This document shows positions 1 to 8,308 of a DNA stretch of 64,000 nucleotides, piece by piece (positions within the stretch are counted from its first letter, which is position 1; the number at the start of each line of letters is the position of its first letter). The DNA comes from Candidatus Woesearchaeota archaeon (lineage in GTDB: Archaea > Nanoarchaeota > Nanoarchaeia > Woesearchaeales > JAGVZT01), in contig JAFCGF010000003.1 in the NCBI GenBank assembly GCA_017608295.1, positions 62,001 to 126,000 on the forward strand, in the 5' to 3' direction. The position numbers were made by a program, and so were the translations under genes. The notes under the pieces were generated by a model. It was not told the origin of the DNA. It saw nothing but the letters and a program-made list of their open reading frames with translations, and did not search any database.

Positions 1-2
1 TC

Positions 3-254
3 ATGGATGACGACGGAAACGTGACAGATGAATACACCCTCTACACAAACAACCTCTTAATCTCCGGCTACGACGAAGGTCTTATCGACTGTGACCTTGT
101 TGTGGCGCTGTCAGAGAGCTATGCGCAGGAATTCATTGGCCAGTTCGAGGACCTCGACGGTGCGGGAGACCTCCTGCTCAGGGGGCTGAAATACACGCCT
201 AAGATAATGAAAGGCATTCTCAGGAAAGAGTTCAGGTTCGGCGAGAAGAAATAG
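3..254 (+). CDS. hypothetical protein, probably 5'-truncated by the window edge
   Basis: An 83-residue reading frame of unrecognised function ends in TAG one base before the next gene. Only two bases precede the ATG at position 3, so this may be an internal Met of a longer protein. The visible part is acidic in its first half (MDDDGNVTDEY) and basic at the end (GILRKEFRFGEKK), with no clear membrane segment or motif. The 1-nt gap to the following zinc-ribbon membrane protein suggests co-transcription. Confidence 0.6.
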   Translation: MDDDGNVTDEYTLYTNNLLISGYDEGLIDCDLVVALSESYAQEFIGQFEDLDGAGDLLLRGLKYTPKIMKGILRKEFRFGEKK

Positions 255-255
255 C

Positions 256-978
256 ATGGTCAACAGGACATGCCCCAAGTGTGGTTTTGCCCTGAATCTA
301 GAGGCTGATAGCCACTGCGGGAGATGCGGCGCTGACCTCAGCGCGCAGCCTCCAAGCCAGGTCGATTCATATATCGCCCAGTGCAGGCAGAGCGGGATGT
401 CAGACTCGCAGATAAGGCAGAAGCTCTTCGAGGCCGGCTGGACCCAGGGGAATATTGATAGGGTGTTACCTCCTGTAACATCACCTGCGCAGCAGCAGCA
501 GCCCGCCCAGCCAAGGCCGCGGCAGCCTGCTATCCCACAGCCAGTCCAGCAGCCTGTCCAACAGAAGCCAGCGCCAGCCAAGAAGGCGCCGGGCATGACC
601 CTGTTCACCATTATCCAGCTTCTCTGCCTCGTTCCAGGCGCCTGGTTGGGGCTCGGGTTGACACTCAGCCTAACCATCCTTGTGCTGCCGGCAGAGACTT
701 TAAGCCCCCTTATTCTGGGGGGATTGGTCATCCTTCCTGTTGTCCTGTTCCTTGTACTGCTTGTCGTGTCAGTAAAGAAAGGTGGCTGGCTCTCTATACT
801 GTCGGGGCTGTCCATTTTCGGCAGCGGGTTCGCGTTTGTGTATGTTCATCAATATATCGCCATTGGGGTCGGTATTCCAGGTGCGTACCTTATGAGGCAT
901 ATCATCAGCAAGAAGAATGAATCAGTAGAGTCAGCAAAGCCTGCAAGCCCGGCGAGCTTTCCGACTGCGCGGAGGTAA
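256..978 (+). CDS. zinc-ribbon, UBA-like helical domain and multi-pass membrane protein
   Basis: This 240-residue protein begins with a zinc ribbon (Cys6, Cys9, Cys21, Cys24; CPKC and CGRC knuckles). A short helical domain follows at about residues 37-72, with the pattern YIAQCRQSGMSDSQIRQKL and then EAGW, the same type as in the proteins at 46193 and 61485. A Gln/Pro/Ala-rich linker (about 75-110) leads to three or four hydrophobic segments (about 115-205) and a Lys/Ser-rich tail. The layout suggests a cytoplasmic sensing or binding head on a membrane anchor. Function is unknown. It is packed 1 nt after the upstream frame and its stop overlaps the region used by the next gene's ribosome binding site. 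Confidence 0.8.
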   Translation: MVNRTCPKCGFALNLEADSHCGRCGADLSAQPPSQVDSYIAQCRQSGMSDSQIRQKLFEAGWTQGNIDRVLPPVTSPAQQQQPAQPRPRQPAIPQPVQQPVQQKPAPAKKAPGMTLFTIIQLLCLVPGAWLGLGLTLSLTILVLPAETLSPLILGGLVILPVVLFLVLLVVSVKKGGWLSILSGLSIFGSGFAFVYVHQYIAIGVGIPGAYLMRHIISKKNESVESAKPASPASFPTARR

Positions 979-983
979 TGGAT

Positions 984-1220
984 ATGGGGATAGGACTTAC
1001 AATAGGAGCTGTCGCCTGGACACTGGCCACTCTTTTCGTACTCTACTGGACAGCCAGGAGCTGGCGCCTTTACCGCTCAATACCACATGTGCCTCATGGA
1101 GACACCATGCCAAAAGAAAAGTCTACAGATCACATAAAAGAGCAGATGCTTACCTTTACCTTCGCGGCAATAGTTACAGTATTCTTCGAGATACTAATAC
1201 TCAGCGCACTCTTCAGCTAA
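984..1220 (+). CDS. small two-helix membrane protein
   Basis: A protein of about 78 residues with one hydrophobic helix at the N-terminus (residues ~3-21) and a second at the extreme C-terminus, joined by a basic and polar loop. An in-frame ATG at 978 overlaps the upstream stop, but a GGAGGT at 971-976 would be only one base from it. That site is seven bases from the ATG at 984, which is therefore preferred. It forms an operon with the zinc-ribbon membrane protein before it and converges on the metallopeptidase-like gene after it. No family recognised. Confidence 0.7.
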   Translation: MGIGLTIGAVAWTLATLFVLYWTARSWRLYRSIPHVPHGDTMPKEKSTDHIKEQMLTFTFAAIVTVFFEILILSALFS

Positions 1221-1225
1221 GAACG

Positions 1226-2224
1226 CTATTCGTTGTCAGGATCTTCCTCGAGCTCGTCGTCCTCCTTCCAGAGGTCTTCAAATCTCATCCCGCCTAATAG
1301 ATAACTGCCACTCATCAGCTCATCATTCTTCATCTCTATGTCGCGGTTCTCGAAGTAGAGCCTCGGAAACATGAGCTCCTCTTCGCTGGGAATATCGTCG
1401 ACAAGCATCCCTATGTCAAGCCCCTCGCTGTATATGGTGCTGACAATATTGAGGCCGTTCTGGTAGATTTTCATCTGCTTGCGATACTGGGGGAAGAGCA
1501 GTATGGGCACCATCATGACCTGCTTGATAATCCCTTTTGGAGAAAGGTCATATATGTCTTCCATGTCCCAGCCCATCTTGTCCGCGACCTTATGCTCAAC
1601 ATACATGGCGTGGGATTCGATGACAGTGGTGAGGCGCATGATTTCCTCCACCTTCTCCTCTATCTCAGCTTCCATGTCTTCGATATACTGGAGCGGCTCT
1701 ATATAACCTAAGACTGTGGGTACCGAGTGCTTGAACTCAATGAGCTCTTCCTCGATGTCTGCCATCTCGGACACGAGCTCATGGCGCCTGTCGAAGAAGC
1801 CATACAGTTCCTCGTCCATCGGATGGACAAGCTCGTGCGCCAGCACGTTCTGGAACATCGTGTCAGTGTAATCCTTCATGCCTGGAGCGACGTGGATGAT
1901 ATAATTTCCTTTGTCGTCCATGCCGTTGAATACCATGTGCTGGCTGATGACCTTGTACTGTAGGATATTGTATATTGCTCCGACCGCAATCTCAGGGAGC
2001 GCCTTCTTCGTGATGAGCTCGTAGTACCAGTCCCTGAGGTCATACATGGAGTTCGCGCGGGTCGCCTCGTCAGCAAAGCGTGCCATCTCAGGGTCGTCCT
2101 TGTCGACGCCGTGGCCTTCCTTGAACACGATGCGGTCAATCGGCACCTTTTTTCCAGTCACTTCCTCGATGAATGGGGTAATCTCTTCTGCGAGCTCCAT
2201 GAGGTGGTCCAGGTCTATTGCCAT
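1226..2224 (-). CDS. putative HExxH zinc metallopeptidase
   Basis: A 332-residue acidic protein. Residues 130-134 read HELVH inside NVLAHELVHPMDEEL, a zincin-type HExxH with two His ligands and a catalytic Glu. About 70 residues on, ESHAMYVEH (from Glu203) offers a candidate third ligand, as in gluzincin-like families; this is inference. A Glu-rich coiled-coil-like stretch lies between. There is no signal peptide. The frame is open further upstream, but that part lies inside the preceding gene and has shadow-like composition, so the ATG five bases after that gene's stop is taken as the start. It probably forms a two-gene operon with the 170-residue protein upstream and may process it or its neighbours. 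Confidence 0.75.
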   Translation of the reverse strand: MAIDLDHLMELAEEITPFIEEVTGKKVPIDRIVFKEGHGVDKDDPEMARFADEATRANSMYDLRDWYYELITKKALPEIAVGAIYNILQYKVISQHMVFNGMDDKGNYIIHVAPGMKDYTDTMFQNVLAHELVHPMDEELYGFFDRRHELVSEMADIEEELIEFKHSVPTVLGYIEPLQYIEDMEAEIEEKVEEIMRLTTVIESHAMYVEHKVADKMGWDMEDIYDLSPKGIIKQVMMVPILLFPQYRKQMKIYQNGLNIVSTIYSEGLDIGMLVDDIPSEEELMFPRLYFENRDIEMKNDELMSGSYLLGGMRFEDLWKEDDELEEDPDNE

Positions 2225-2228
2225 GCTT

Positions 2229-2741
2229 TTAGTCCTCGCCCAGAATCTGCACCTTTGTGCCTGCGGTGATGAACGAGTCCGCGACCTGGTAGAGAATGGG
2301 CCTGATGGTGAATCTCTCAATAAGCCCAAACTTCGTTTCCTTGATCTCCTCGTACATCTCCTTTCCGACCTCGATAAGGTCCTCGCCATACTCTGCGTAC
2401 GCCCCCATTGAGCCGTATACGTCCGCGACAATGCCGGGCAGCGTAGCGTCCCAGTCTTCCTCAGGAATGTCCTTTGCCCTGAGATAGACTGACCATTCCT
2501 TCACCATACCGTCGCCCGCGTTCTCGACAATCTCATCGACTGCCTCGTCAGCGAGCCTGTCCATCTTATCCCAGTCGATGAAGAGCGAGAGCAGGTTGAG
2601 CGGAAAGGTCTTCCTGAAGCCGTTGTATAGCCTGCGCGTGGACTTTAGATATGAGTCGCGCACGTCGTCCAAATCCATGAGCGGCTCGTGGTTCTCACTC
2701 AGTGTATCGTATCCTTTGATGTGGTCTGCTAGTGTTGTCAT
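2229..2741 (-). CDS. hypothetical protein, partner of the HExxH protein
   Basis: A 170-residue, mostly helical and acidic protein with no recognised motif, no Cys-based metal site and no clear membrane segment. The start is well supported: GGGAGGG lies about six bases before the ATG, and a TATA-like TTTTATAAG sits about 50 bases upstream near 2788. The next gene, the HELVH metallopeptidase candidate, starts five bases after its stop, so the two are very likely co-transcribed. It could be a substrate, inhibitor or chaperone of the peptidase; nothing in the sequence decides. Confidence 0.7.
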   Translation of the reverse strand: MTTLADHIKGYDTLSENHEPLMDLDDVRDSYLKSTRRLYNGFRKTFPLNLLSLFIDWDKMDRLADEAVDEIVENAGDGMVKEWSVYLRAKDIPEEDWDATLPGIVADVYGSMGAYAEYGEDLIEVGKEMYEEIKETKFGLIERFTIRPILYQVADSFITAGTKVQILGED

Positions 2742-2840
2742 GAATATCCCTCCCTGGTATCATTCCGGAGTCCCGGACAGCTTATAAAATTACGTCTCAA
2801 AAAATGGTAAATACATACAATGCGCCTTTTGCCGGGAAAG

Positions 2841-2850
2841 ACATAAAAAC
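2841..2850 (+). promoter_or_regulatory. TATA box for the lipoprotein gene
   Basis: The sequence GGAAAGACATAAAAAC, with BRE-like purines before the TATA element, is centred about 26 nt before the ATG at 2872. That is archaeal spacing for a leaderless transcript. The same GGAAAGACATAAA core precedes the tandem peptide genes near 61.1 and 61.25 kb. Confidence 0.6.
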
Positions 2851-2871
2851 CGCGCGATGCGTTAGTCCTGC

Positions 2872-3375
2872 ATGAGGCGTTTCCTGGCATGTATGGTGCT
2901 GGTGCTGCTTGCCGCGTGTTCCGCGCCTGAGCCGCAGCCTGAGCATGGCAGTATGGTATTCTTCGAGTCAGAATATTTTGTGATGAACGTGCCTGCCGAG
3001 TGGATAGAGGAGCACAGCCAGGGAGTGTACCTCTTCAGGGACCTAGAGGATTATACTAATGTTAATATCATTCCCCAGGAGATTCCTGCTGTGGGAGTGC
3101 CGGACATTGAGGTGGTGATAGGCGCCAACCTGGAGGAACTTGGCTCTCTGATTAACTTCACCTCACTCGAGACTGAGGTTTTGCAGGTGAACGGCTATCC
3201 TGCCGGGAGAGTAGATTTCACCGCTTCAGTGTACGATATGGAGAGACGTTTTGTGCAGTGGTATATCGTGGATGAGCATAGCATTTACACCATAACATTC
3301 ACCACCTTCGAGCCGCTCTATGCGGAATACGAACAGCTCTTTGATGACATAATTGCGAGTTTTGAGCCGAGATGA
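2872..3375 (+). CDS. secreted lipoprotein with PsbP/DUF1795-like fold
   Basis: A 167-residue protein with a short signal peptide ending in a lipobox-like LLAAC (Cys16), suggesting lipid anchoring outside the cytoplasmic membrane. The mature part (FFESEYFVMNVPAEWIEE, later NGYPAGRVDFTA and YTITFTTFEPLYAEYEQLF) has the order typical of PsbP-like or DUF1795 proteins, which often bind or help assemble membrane complexes. The family call rests on pattern recognition only. It is leaderless by TATA spacing and is followed nine bases later by the Kelch protein, so the two may share a transcript. Confidence 0.75.
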   Translation: MRRFLACMVLVLLAACSAPEPQPEHGSMVFFESEYFVMNVPAEWIEEHSQGVYLFRDLEDYTNVNIIPQEIPAVGVPDIEVVIGANLEELGSLINFTSLETEVLQVNGYPAGRVDFTASVYDMERRFVQWYIVDEHSIYTITFTTFEPLYAEYEQLFDDIIASFEPR

Positions 3376-3384
3376 GGAATTGAC

Positions 3385-4422
3385 ATGAAAACAGGAGAAG
3401 GGAATTTCTTGTGGGCGATTGGCGGCAAGTACGAGTACGGGAAGACTCTCGATGACGTCACAGTGTATAATGTCGAGGAAGACCGCTGGTACAGTTCGTT
3501 GGACGGAGAGCTCAACCCCATGCCTCATGCAGTGCAGGGAGCAGGATGGACACTGCACGACAACAAGATTTACTGCTTCGGAGGCAAGACAAGATTCCAG
3601 TCAGGATGCTGCCCCTATGTGCAGATGTATGATATCCAGGAAAATGAATGGACCCTGCTGCCAGACCTTCCCCACGCGAGAAGCAAGCTCGGCAAATTCT
3701 ATCCCGTCATCGATGACAGGTATGTCTACCTTTTCGGGGGAGACAACATAGAAGGCAAATATAGCCGGGTTCCGTGGAACTGGAGATTCGACCTGGAGTC
3801 AAGAGAGTGGGATCTTGATACGCAGGCTGCACCCTACCCCCAGAGCTTTCCTGTTGCCACCACTCATGATGGCTGGATTTACTATACTGCTGGGAATACC
3901 GGGCAAGGCCCCTATAATAGCATCAGGGGTGCGCTGAACCAGCGCTATCATCCGGAGAGTGCCACCTGGGAGATGATGGAGCACTGTCCCATACCCATAA
4001 CTGATGGTGGCGGCGACAAGTGGAACGGCGAGCTCCATATTGTGGGGGGCTGGAATCCAAATCCGATATATTACAATCGTTTCCGGTCATACTTCGAAGG
4101 CAACGTGAAGAAACTGCATCTGGTCTATAATTATGAGACAGATTCCTGGCGGCGGGAGAAGGACCTGCCTCACCGATGGCACCATGGTACTGTGAGGGCT
4201 GCGGGAAACTATCTCTGGAGATATCTCGGAATGATTGATGAGGACGTGGGCCTGCGGACAAATCTACTCAAATATAGCGGAGTGCTGAACTCAAGACAGC
4301 TCCAGCACACTAACAAGATTTTCAGATATGACGGCACCGACTGGGAGGAGATGAGTCCTGCACCTGTTCGGAAGATGAATTTCTCAGCTGTGGTGAGTGC
4401 ACTTGGCCCTGTTCAGGATTAA
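3385..4422 (+). CDS. Kelch-repeat beta-propeller protein
   Basis: A 345-residue protein made of Kelch-type blades: repeated hydrophobic strand plus GG and a W/Y-containing strand, e.g. FLWAIGGKYEYGK, NKIYCFGGKTRF, YVYLFGGDN, WIYYTAGNTG, ELHIVGGWNPN. About six blades can be counted, enough for one propeller. No signal peptide or membrane segment is visible, so it is probably cytoplasmic. A GAGGAAT ribosome binding site precedes the ATG. Kelch propellers usually serve protein binding, and a few are sialate or oxidase enzymes; the substrate cannot be told. It follows the lipoprotein gene and converges on the minus-strand paralogue array. Confidence 0.85.
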   Translation: MKTGEGNFLWAIGGKYEYGKTLDDVTVYNVEEDRWYSSLDGELNPMPHAVQGAGWTLHDNKIYCFGGKTRFQSGCCPYVQMYDIQENEWTLLPDLPHARSKLGKFYPVIDDRYVYLFGGDNIEGKYSRVPWNWRFDLESREWDLDTQAAPYPQSFPVATTHDGWIYYTAGNTGQGPYNSIRGALNQRYHPESATWEMMEHCPIPITDGGGDKWNGELHIVGGWNPNPIYYNRFRSYFEGNVKKLHLVYNYETDSWRREKDLPHRWHHGTVRAAGNYLWRYLGMIDEDVGLRTNLLKYSGVLNSRQLQHTNKIFRYDGTDWEEMSPAPVRKMNFSAVVSALGPVQD

Positions 4423-5424
4423 TCACAGCTCACAGATAGCAGGCATTGTCATCACAAACAATGACTTCCCCTTATGCTCGGGAACTGAGGAGTAGCTGTC
4501 CGTCTTGTACGGGAGCCCCATCTCTTCTGCCTTTGCCTTGGTGATATGGACAAATCCTGCGTCCACGTATTTCTGCTTGCGCGCTGGCCAGTCCAGCACA
4601 GCGAGCATATACCCTGGTGGAATCCTCTTGTTCAAGGTATCCTCCACCATGGATTCAAGGACATTGTCATCCTTCCAGTTCTCATCGATGCGGAGGTCGT
4701 GGAGATAGTGTATGAGGCCCTCTTGAAAAATGGCTGCTGAACCGATGGCTTTCTTACCTGTTGCGGCAACGACATAGGGCATGTCATCCCTCGCGAACGG
4801 CACTTCTACACTATATTCGCATGCTGCCTCCTTCGAAGTGGTCTGATGCACTGAGAAAAGGGTAAAGTCTTCTGTTGTTGTTGAGAATACCTTATCCACT
4901 TCAGCGTCGAGCTCTGCTGCTATCTCGTATAAGTTGTCCACGAGGTCGTCGACCTTGGCGCGGAACTTCTTGCCATGCTTCTTGTACACGATGCCTCCAA
5001 TAGCCCCACTCCCAATCTGTACTGCGCCGAGCCCTTTCATCATGTGTGCTATCTTCTTGTACTGCGGGAATTTTTTTGCGACAATGTGGCCGAGCGCGAG
5101 ATAGCCCGAGCCTCCGATTCCAAAGGCGACTGCGAGCTTTGGGATGACTTTCCCGTTGCTGCCAGTGTGCCAGTGGTAGTAGGAAACCACATCGTTCAGC
5201 TCGTCGTCTGACCAGGGCTCCTCGTCCTTGAGCCAGCCCATTATTGAATAATAGATGCCAAACTCCATGAGTGCGGTCGTGTCGCCGCCTTCCATGCCGG
5301 TGACGAGCGTATCAAGGCCCTCTGTGAAAGTGGTTTCTTTATCAATCACCTGCTGCAAGAACGGCGATTCCAGTGCGATTTCAGTGTAGAGCTCTTTGCG
5401 GTCCATGCCTTCCATCATCCTCAT
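4423..5424 (-). CDS. paralogue array member 5, with an added C-terminal GNAT-like domain
   Basis: The 333-residue last member of a family also seen in the four genes upstream. It has the N-terminal helix DRKELYTEIALESPFLQQVI, a central YY pair, two Gly-rich hydrophobic stretches split by KKFPQYKK, and the DNLYEIAAELDAEVDKVF helix. Only this copy has about 130 extra residues, including YLHDLRIDENWKDDNVLES and PPGYMLAVLDWPARKQKYV then DAGF. This arrangement resembles an acetyltransferase (GNAT) half-domain without a clear Q/RxxGxG/A loop. The start overlaps the upstream stop (ATGA); family alignment favours the internal Met at 5406. It ends the four-gene operon. Function unknown; the GNAT resemblance is low confidence. 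Confidence 0.75.
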   Translation of the reverse strand: MRMMEGMDRKELYTEIALESPFLQQVIDKETTFTEGLDTLVTGMEGGDTTALMEFGIYYSIMGWLKDEEPWSDDELNDVVSYYHWHTGSNGKVIPKLAVAFGIGGSGYLALGHIVAKKFPQYKKIAHMMKGLGAVQIGSGAIGGIVYKKHGKKFRAKVDDLVDNLYEIAAELDAEVDKVFSTTTEDFTLFSVHQTTSKEAACEYSVEVPFARDDMPYVVAATGKKAIGSAAIFQEGLIHYLHDLRIDENWKDDNVLESMVEDTLNKRIPPGYMLAVLDWPARKQKYVDAGFVHITKAKAEEMGLPYKTDSYSSVPEHKGKSLFVMTMPAICEL

Positions 5425-6176
5425 TCCTCTTCAGCTGGGTTGTCTTCTAGCTCATCAGAAACAAAATCTAAGCTGTATGCGTCCAGGTCTTTATCAGACA
5501 CCTCATAATCAGGCACTTCATCAGGCACTTCCTCGACTATGATTTCCCAGTGCTCTCCTTCCTCGAGCTCAGGAAGCTCTTCATCGAACCCGTACTTTTC
5601 GCCTATATCGTCAAGCGTTTCCTCTATTCTTGTCATCGTGTCGTGCATGCTGAGCTGCATCACTTCGACATCCATCGCTGTGGCAAGTGAATAGAGCTCG
5701 TCGACGTGGTCCTGGACTAGCTCTCGGCTCTGTTTTTCGCCGAGCACGTAGGTGAAGTGCTTGTATCCAAGCAGGCCAAGGCTTGCTGAATTGAGCGCTT
5801 TGACAACTACCCCGGCGTATTTCCATTTCTTCTCCGGTTTCCTCCCAAGGATGACTCCGCATCCAAACCCTATCGCATGCAGGCCAGCCTGCTTGAGGTT
5901 GGTGTCCAGCCGCTCCTTCTTTGCGTCCTCGTGGAATGTGGTGTACACCGCTGTCACGAAATCCCTCTTGTGGGGCTCAAGCATAGTGGGCTCGACTTCC
6001 ATTGCCATGTTGTAGAACTCGTTGAAGTCGTTGACAGCGTCTTCGTCAGGGTTTCCTTCAAGGCGCTCGACAATCTCTGTGAGCGAGTCCAGGAAGCTGT
6101 TTTCCCTGTTCAGGACATCCTGCATCAGCTGATAGTTCTCTGCGATTCCTTCATACAATTCTTTTCTGTCGTCCAT
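5421..6176 (-). CDS. paralogue array member 4, hairpin membrane protein with long acidic tail
   Basis: A protein of about 251 residues. It has the family N-terminal helix (DDRKELYEGIAENYQLMQDV), then NSFLDSLTEIVERLEG, a hydrophobic hairpin region containing LGRKPEKKWKYAG, and VDELYSLATAMDVEVMQL. The last ~80 residues are strongly acidic and unique to this copy. GAGGGG lies six bases before the Met at 6176 but directly abuts the Met at 6182, so 6176 is used; this also aligns with the other paralogues. The frame continues upstream only as the complement of the previous gene's tail. It is the third gene of the operon. Confidence 0.75.
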   Translation of the reverse strand: MDDRKELYEGIAENYQLMQDVLNRENSFLDSLTEIVERLEGNPDEDAVNDFNEFYNMAMEVEPTMLEPHKRDFVTAVYTTFHEDAKKERLDTNLKQAGLHAIGFGCGVILGRKPEKKWKYAGVVVKALNSASLGLLGYKHFTYVLGEKQSRELVQDHVDELYSLATAMDVEVMQLSMHDTMTRIEETLDDIGEKYGFDEELPELEEGEHWEIIVEEVPDEVPDYEVSDKDLDAYSLDFVSDELEDNPAEEE

Positions 6177-6186
6177 GTTCATCCCC

Positions 6187-6939
6187 TCAGAATAGGTCTC
6201 CGTCCTCAGATTCGTCAACAGGCTCATCAAAGATGTCCTCATCCTTAAGCCAGTCGTCGAGAGGATCGTCAGCAGGCTCTTCGTGGCAGGAGCCGTCTCC
6301 TGCACAGGAATCGCCGCAGTCGCAGGGCTCTTCCTCGAGAGGATCGTCCAGGGCGCCGAGACCATACTCAGTCCCTTCCTCATCAATGACGGGAAGAATA
6401 TTCATGGTGCGGTAGAACTGCTCCACCTCGTTGTCGAGTTCTGTAGCAATATCATAAAGCTGCCCCATCGCCTCGTCCACATCAGGCTTTCCGCGCTTTT
6501 CGCCTATGCGGTACTGGACATGAGAGAGGACCGTTGCTCCAAGCCCCCCAAGGCCGCCAATCTGAAGTGCAGTTCCAATCTGTCTTCGCTCGGGAAGGCG
6601 CTTGAGGTACGTACCGATTCCAGCTATGACCGCTGATACGCCCCCCATGCCTGCCTGCACCTTATAGGCCATATTCTTTGTGTTCTCAGAGAATGTGAGG
6701 TAATAGTTCACCATGTCTGAGAGTTCTCCATTGGTCAGGGGCGTTCCCTGAACTTCTGTCACAAGCTGATACCAGCCGGTGAAGGCTCGTAATGAGCCAA
6801 GGACACCCTCTTCAAGGCCCTCCTGGATCTGGCCGAGAATATCGGTGAACGAGCTTCTGCCGTCGATAATCTCCTGCATGATGTCATACTCTTCTGATAA
6901 TGCATCGTACTTCTCTTTTCTGTCTTCCATTGTCTTCAT
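6187..6939 (-). CDS. paralogue array member 3, with Cys-rich acidic tail
   Basis: A 250-residue family member: EDRKEKYDALSEEYDIMQEI at the N-terminus, FTGWYQLVTEVQGTPLTNGE, then two Gly-rich hydrophobic segments around GTYLKRLPERRQIG, and MGQLYDIATELDNEVEQF. The tail is highly acidic and carries four cysteines in CDCGDSCAGDGSC, absent from the other copies, which could bind a metal or form disulfides. The start overlaps the stop of the upstream paralogue (ATGA), indicating translational coupling; the Met three codons in aligns better with the family. Function unknown. Confidence 0.75.
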   Translation of the reverse strand: MKTMEDRKEKYDALSEEYDIMQEIIDGRSSFTDILGQIQEGLEEGVLGSLRAFTGWYQLVTEVQGTPLTNGELSDMVNYYLTFSENTKNMAYKVQAGMGGVSAVIAGIGTYLKRLPERRQIGTALQIGGLGGLGATVLSHVQYRIGEKRGKPDVDEAMGQLYDIATELDNEVEQFYRTMNILPVIDEEGTEYGLGALDDPLEEEPCDCGDSCAGDGSCHEEPADDPLDDWLKDEDIFDEPVDESEDGDLF

Positions 6940-7631
6940 TCCTCTTCTGTATCTTCAGTCATCAAATCCCCAATCTCGTCATCATTAATCTGATATGGGA
7001 GCTTGTCAACAATAACATGCTCCTGGATGTCTTCAGGCTGTTCTTCATCCTGAATGCCCTCAACCTTGAATTTCATGTATTCATCATCCTCAACTGCCTC
7101 AGAGAATGATTGTGCAATCTCGTCGTCAAGCTCTGCCGCGACTTCGTAGAGCGTGTCCATGTAGTCGTCGATGAAGTCTGTTAGCTTCCCTGTCGCCCAC
7201 TTGGCACCCATATTTATCGCAGTCATACCACAAACGCCGGTCGCACCAACACCAATCATAATGTTGCCTATCACTCTCTGGGCCGGATACTTCTTTCTGA
7301 TGTATGCTCCGAAAAGGCCGACCACTGCGCTTCCCCCATAAACCTGTAGGGTCTCCCGCTGGTCTTTCCTCTTCTCGGAATCCTGCCTCTGCTTGTAGTA
7401 CAGCACTATGGCATATGCTTCCTGGTCCGTGAGCGGCTCCTCAACGAGTTCCGATACGACTGAATACCAGCCTGTGAATGCATCTACTCCCTCTTCTAAA
7501 CCGCCTTCCATCGCTGTGGTGATATGGTCAAGGCTGTCGGTGAAGCTTTCATCTCCCCTGAGAATCTCCTGAAGGACTTCACAGTCCCTGGCAAGTGTTT
7601 CATACAGCTCTCTACGTTCTTCAGATTCCAT
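6936..7631 (-). CDS. paralogue array member 2, first gene of the four-gene operon
   Basis: A 231-residue family member: SEERRELYETLARDCEVLQE, then FTGWYSVVSELVEEPLTDQE, a YY pair, two Gly-rich hydrophobic stretches on either side of YIRKKYPAQRVIG, MDTLYEVAAELDDEIAQSF and an acidic tail. It has a clear ribosome binding site (GGGGGGAG, five bases before the ATG) and a TATA-like GGCTTTTAAGCG at about 7676-7687. It is therefore probably the promoter-proximal gene of the operon reading to 4423. Predicted layout: soluble helical head, membrane hairpin, acidic tail. No known family recognised. Confidence 0.75.
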   Translation of the reverse strand: MESEERRELYETLARDCEVLQEILRGDESFTDSLDHITTAMEGGLEEGVDAFTGWYSVVSELVEEPLTDQEAYAIVLYYKQRQDSEKRKDQRETLQVYGGSAVVGLFGAYIRKKYPAQRVIGNIMIGVGATGVCGMTAINMGAKWATGKLTDFIDDYMDTLYEVAAELDDEIAQSFSEAVEDDEYMKFKVEGIQDEEQPEDIQEHVIVDKLPYQINDDEIGDLMTEDTEEE

Positions 7632-7675
7632 AATTCTCCCCCCAATGAATATGTGAGTTTTGGGAAGCCAGGTTC

Positions 7676-7687
7676 GCTTAAAAGCCT
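7676..7687 (-). promoter_or_regulatory. candidate promoter of the paralogue operon
   Basis: On the minus strand GGCTTTTAAGCG resembles a TATA box and lies about 50 nt before the start of the first operon gene. This leaves a short leader that carries the GGGGGGAG ribosome binding site. Confidence 0.45.
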
Positions 7688-7730
7688 TTCCTCAATAGGA
7701 GTGAACAGGCATTCAATATATTTAAAGAGG

Positions 7731-8258
7731 CTATTCTTCCTCAGAAAAGAAGAAGTCCTGCACCTCGGCATCGAGTGTTTCTGCAGCTTTGTAGAGGGAG
7801 TCTGTCCATTCCTGGATTTGATTGCCTATCTGCTTCTCGTCAAGGAAGTACTTGGCAGTCACCCCGCCTGTCCCGCACAAGACAGCCCCTCCGAGCAATT
7901 TGAATACCTTCCCGAGATCACTATATCTGGGTATCCGCTTGAAAATCTCTCCGACTCCATATATTCCTGTGCCCACAAGCGCGTCCCGTTTCCTGGTCTT
8001 CGTGAATAGGTTCTTGCTGTCCTCGCTGAAGGTCTCATAATAGTGCATAATGTAGTGGACTTCGATATCTTTGAGCGGGCAGTTGTTCAGCGTGTCTAAA
8101 TCCCTGCAGTAGTACTTGAAGAGGTCTGTGACCTGGCCGTTTTCCATCCATCCGAGAAGCTCATCCAGCCTGCCTGTGAAGGTCCATTCGCCGTCGATAA
8201 CCTGGCTCACGAGCGGTGATACTGATGCCAATGCCTTGTATTTAGATTTTCTCCCCAT
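7731..8258 (-). CDS. paralogue array member 1, shortest copy
   Basis: A protein of about 175 residues sharing the family plan: GRKSKYKALASVSPLVSQVI, WTFTGRLDELLGWME, a tyrosine pair in HYIMHYYETFSEDSKN, Gly-rich hydrophobic segments around GEIFKRIPRYSDLG, then DSLYKAAETLDAEVQDFF and a very short acidic end. A GTG at 8270 is in frame, but GGTGGGAT positions a ribosome binding site for the ATG at 8258. It is separated by 100 nt from the next paralogue, which has its own promoter, so it is a separate unit. It diverges from the 8390 gene across a palindrome. Confidence 0.75.
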   Translation of the reverse strand: MGRKSKYKALASVSPLVSQVIDGEWTFTGRLDELLGWMENGQVTDLFKYYCRDLDTLNNCPLKDIEVHYIMHYYETFSEDSKNLFTKTRKRDALVGTGIYGVGEIFKRIPRYSDLGKVFKLLGGAVLCGTGGVTAKYFLDEKQIGNQIQEWTDSLYKAAETLDAEVQDFFFSEEE

Positions 8259-8308
8259 AAATCCCACCACAGGAAAGAGAATATCAGGCGCTTAAGAATC
8301 TTTTCACG

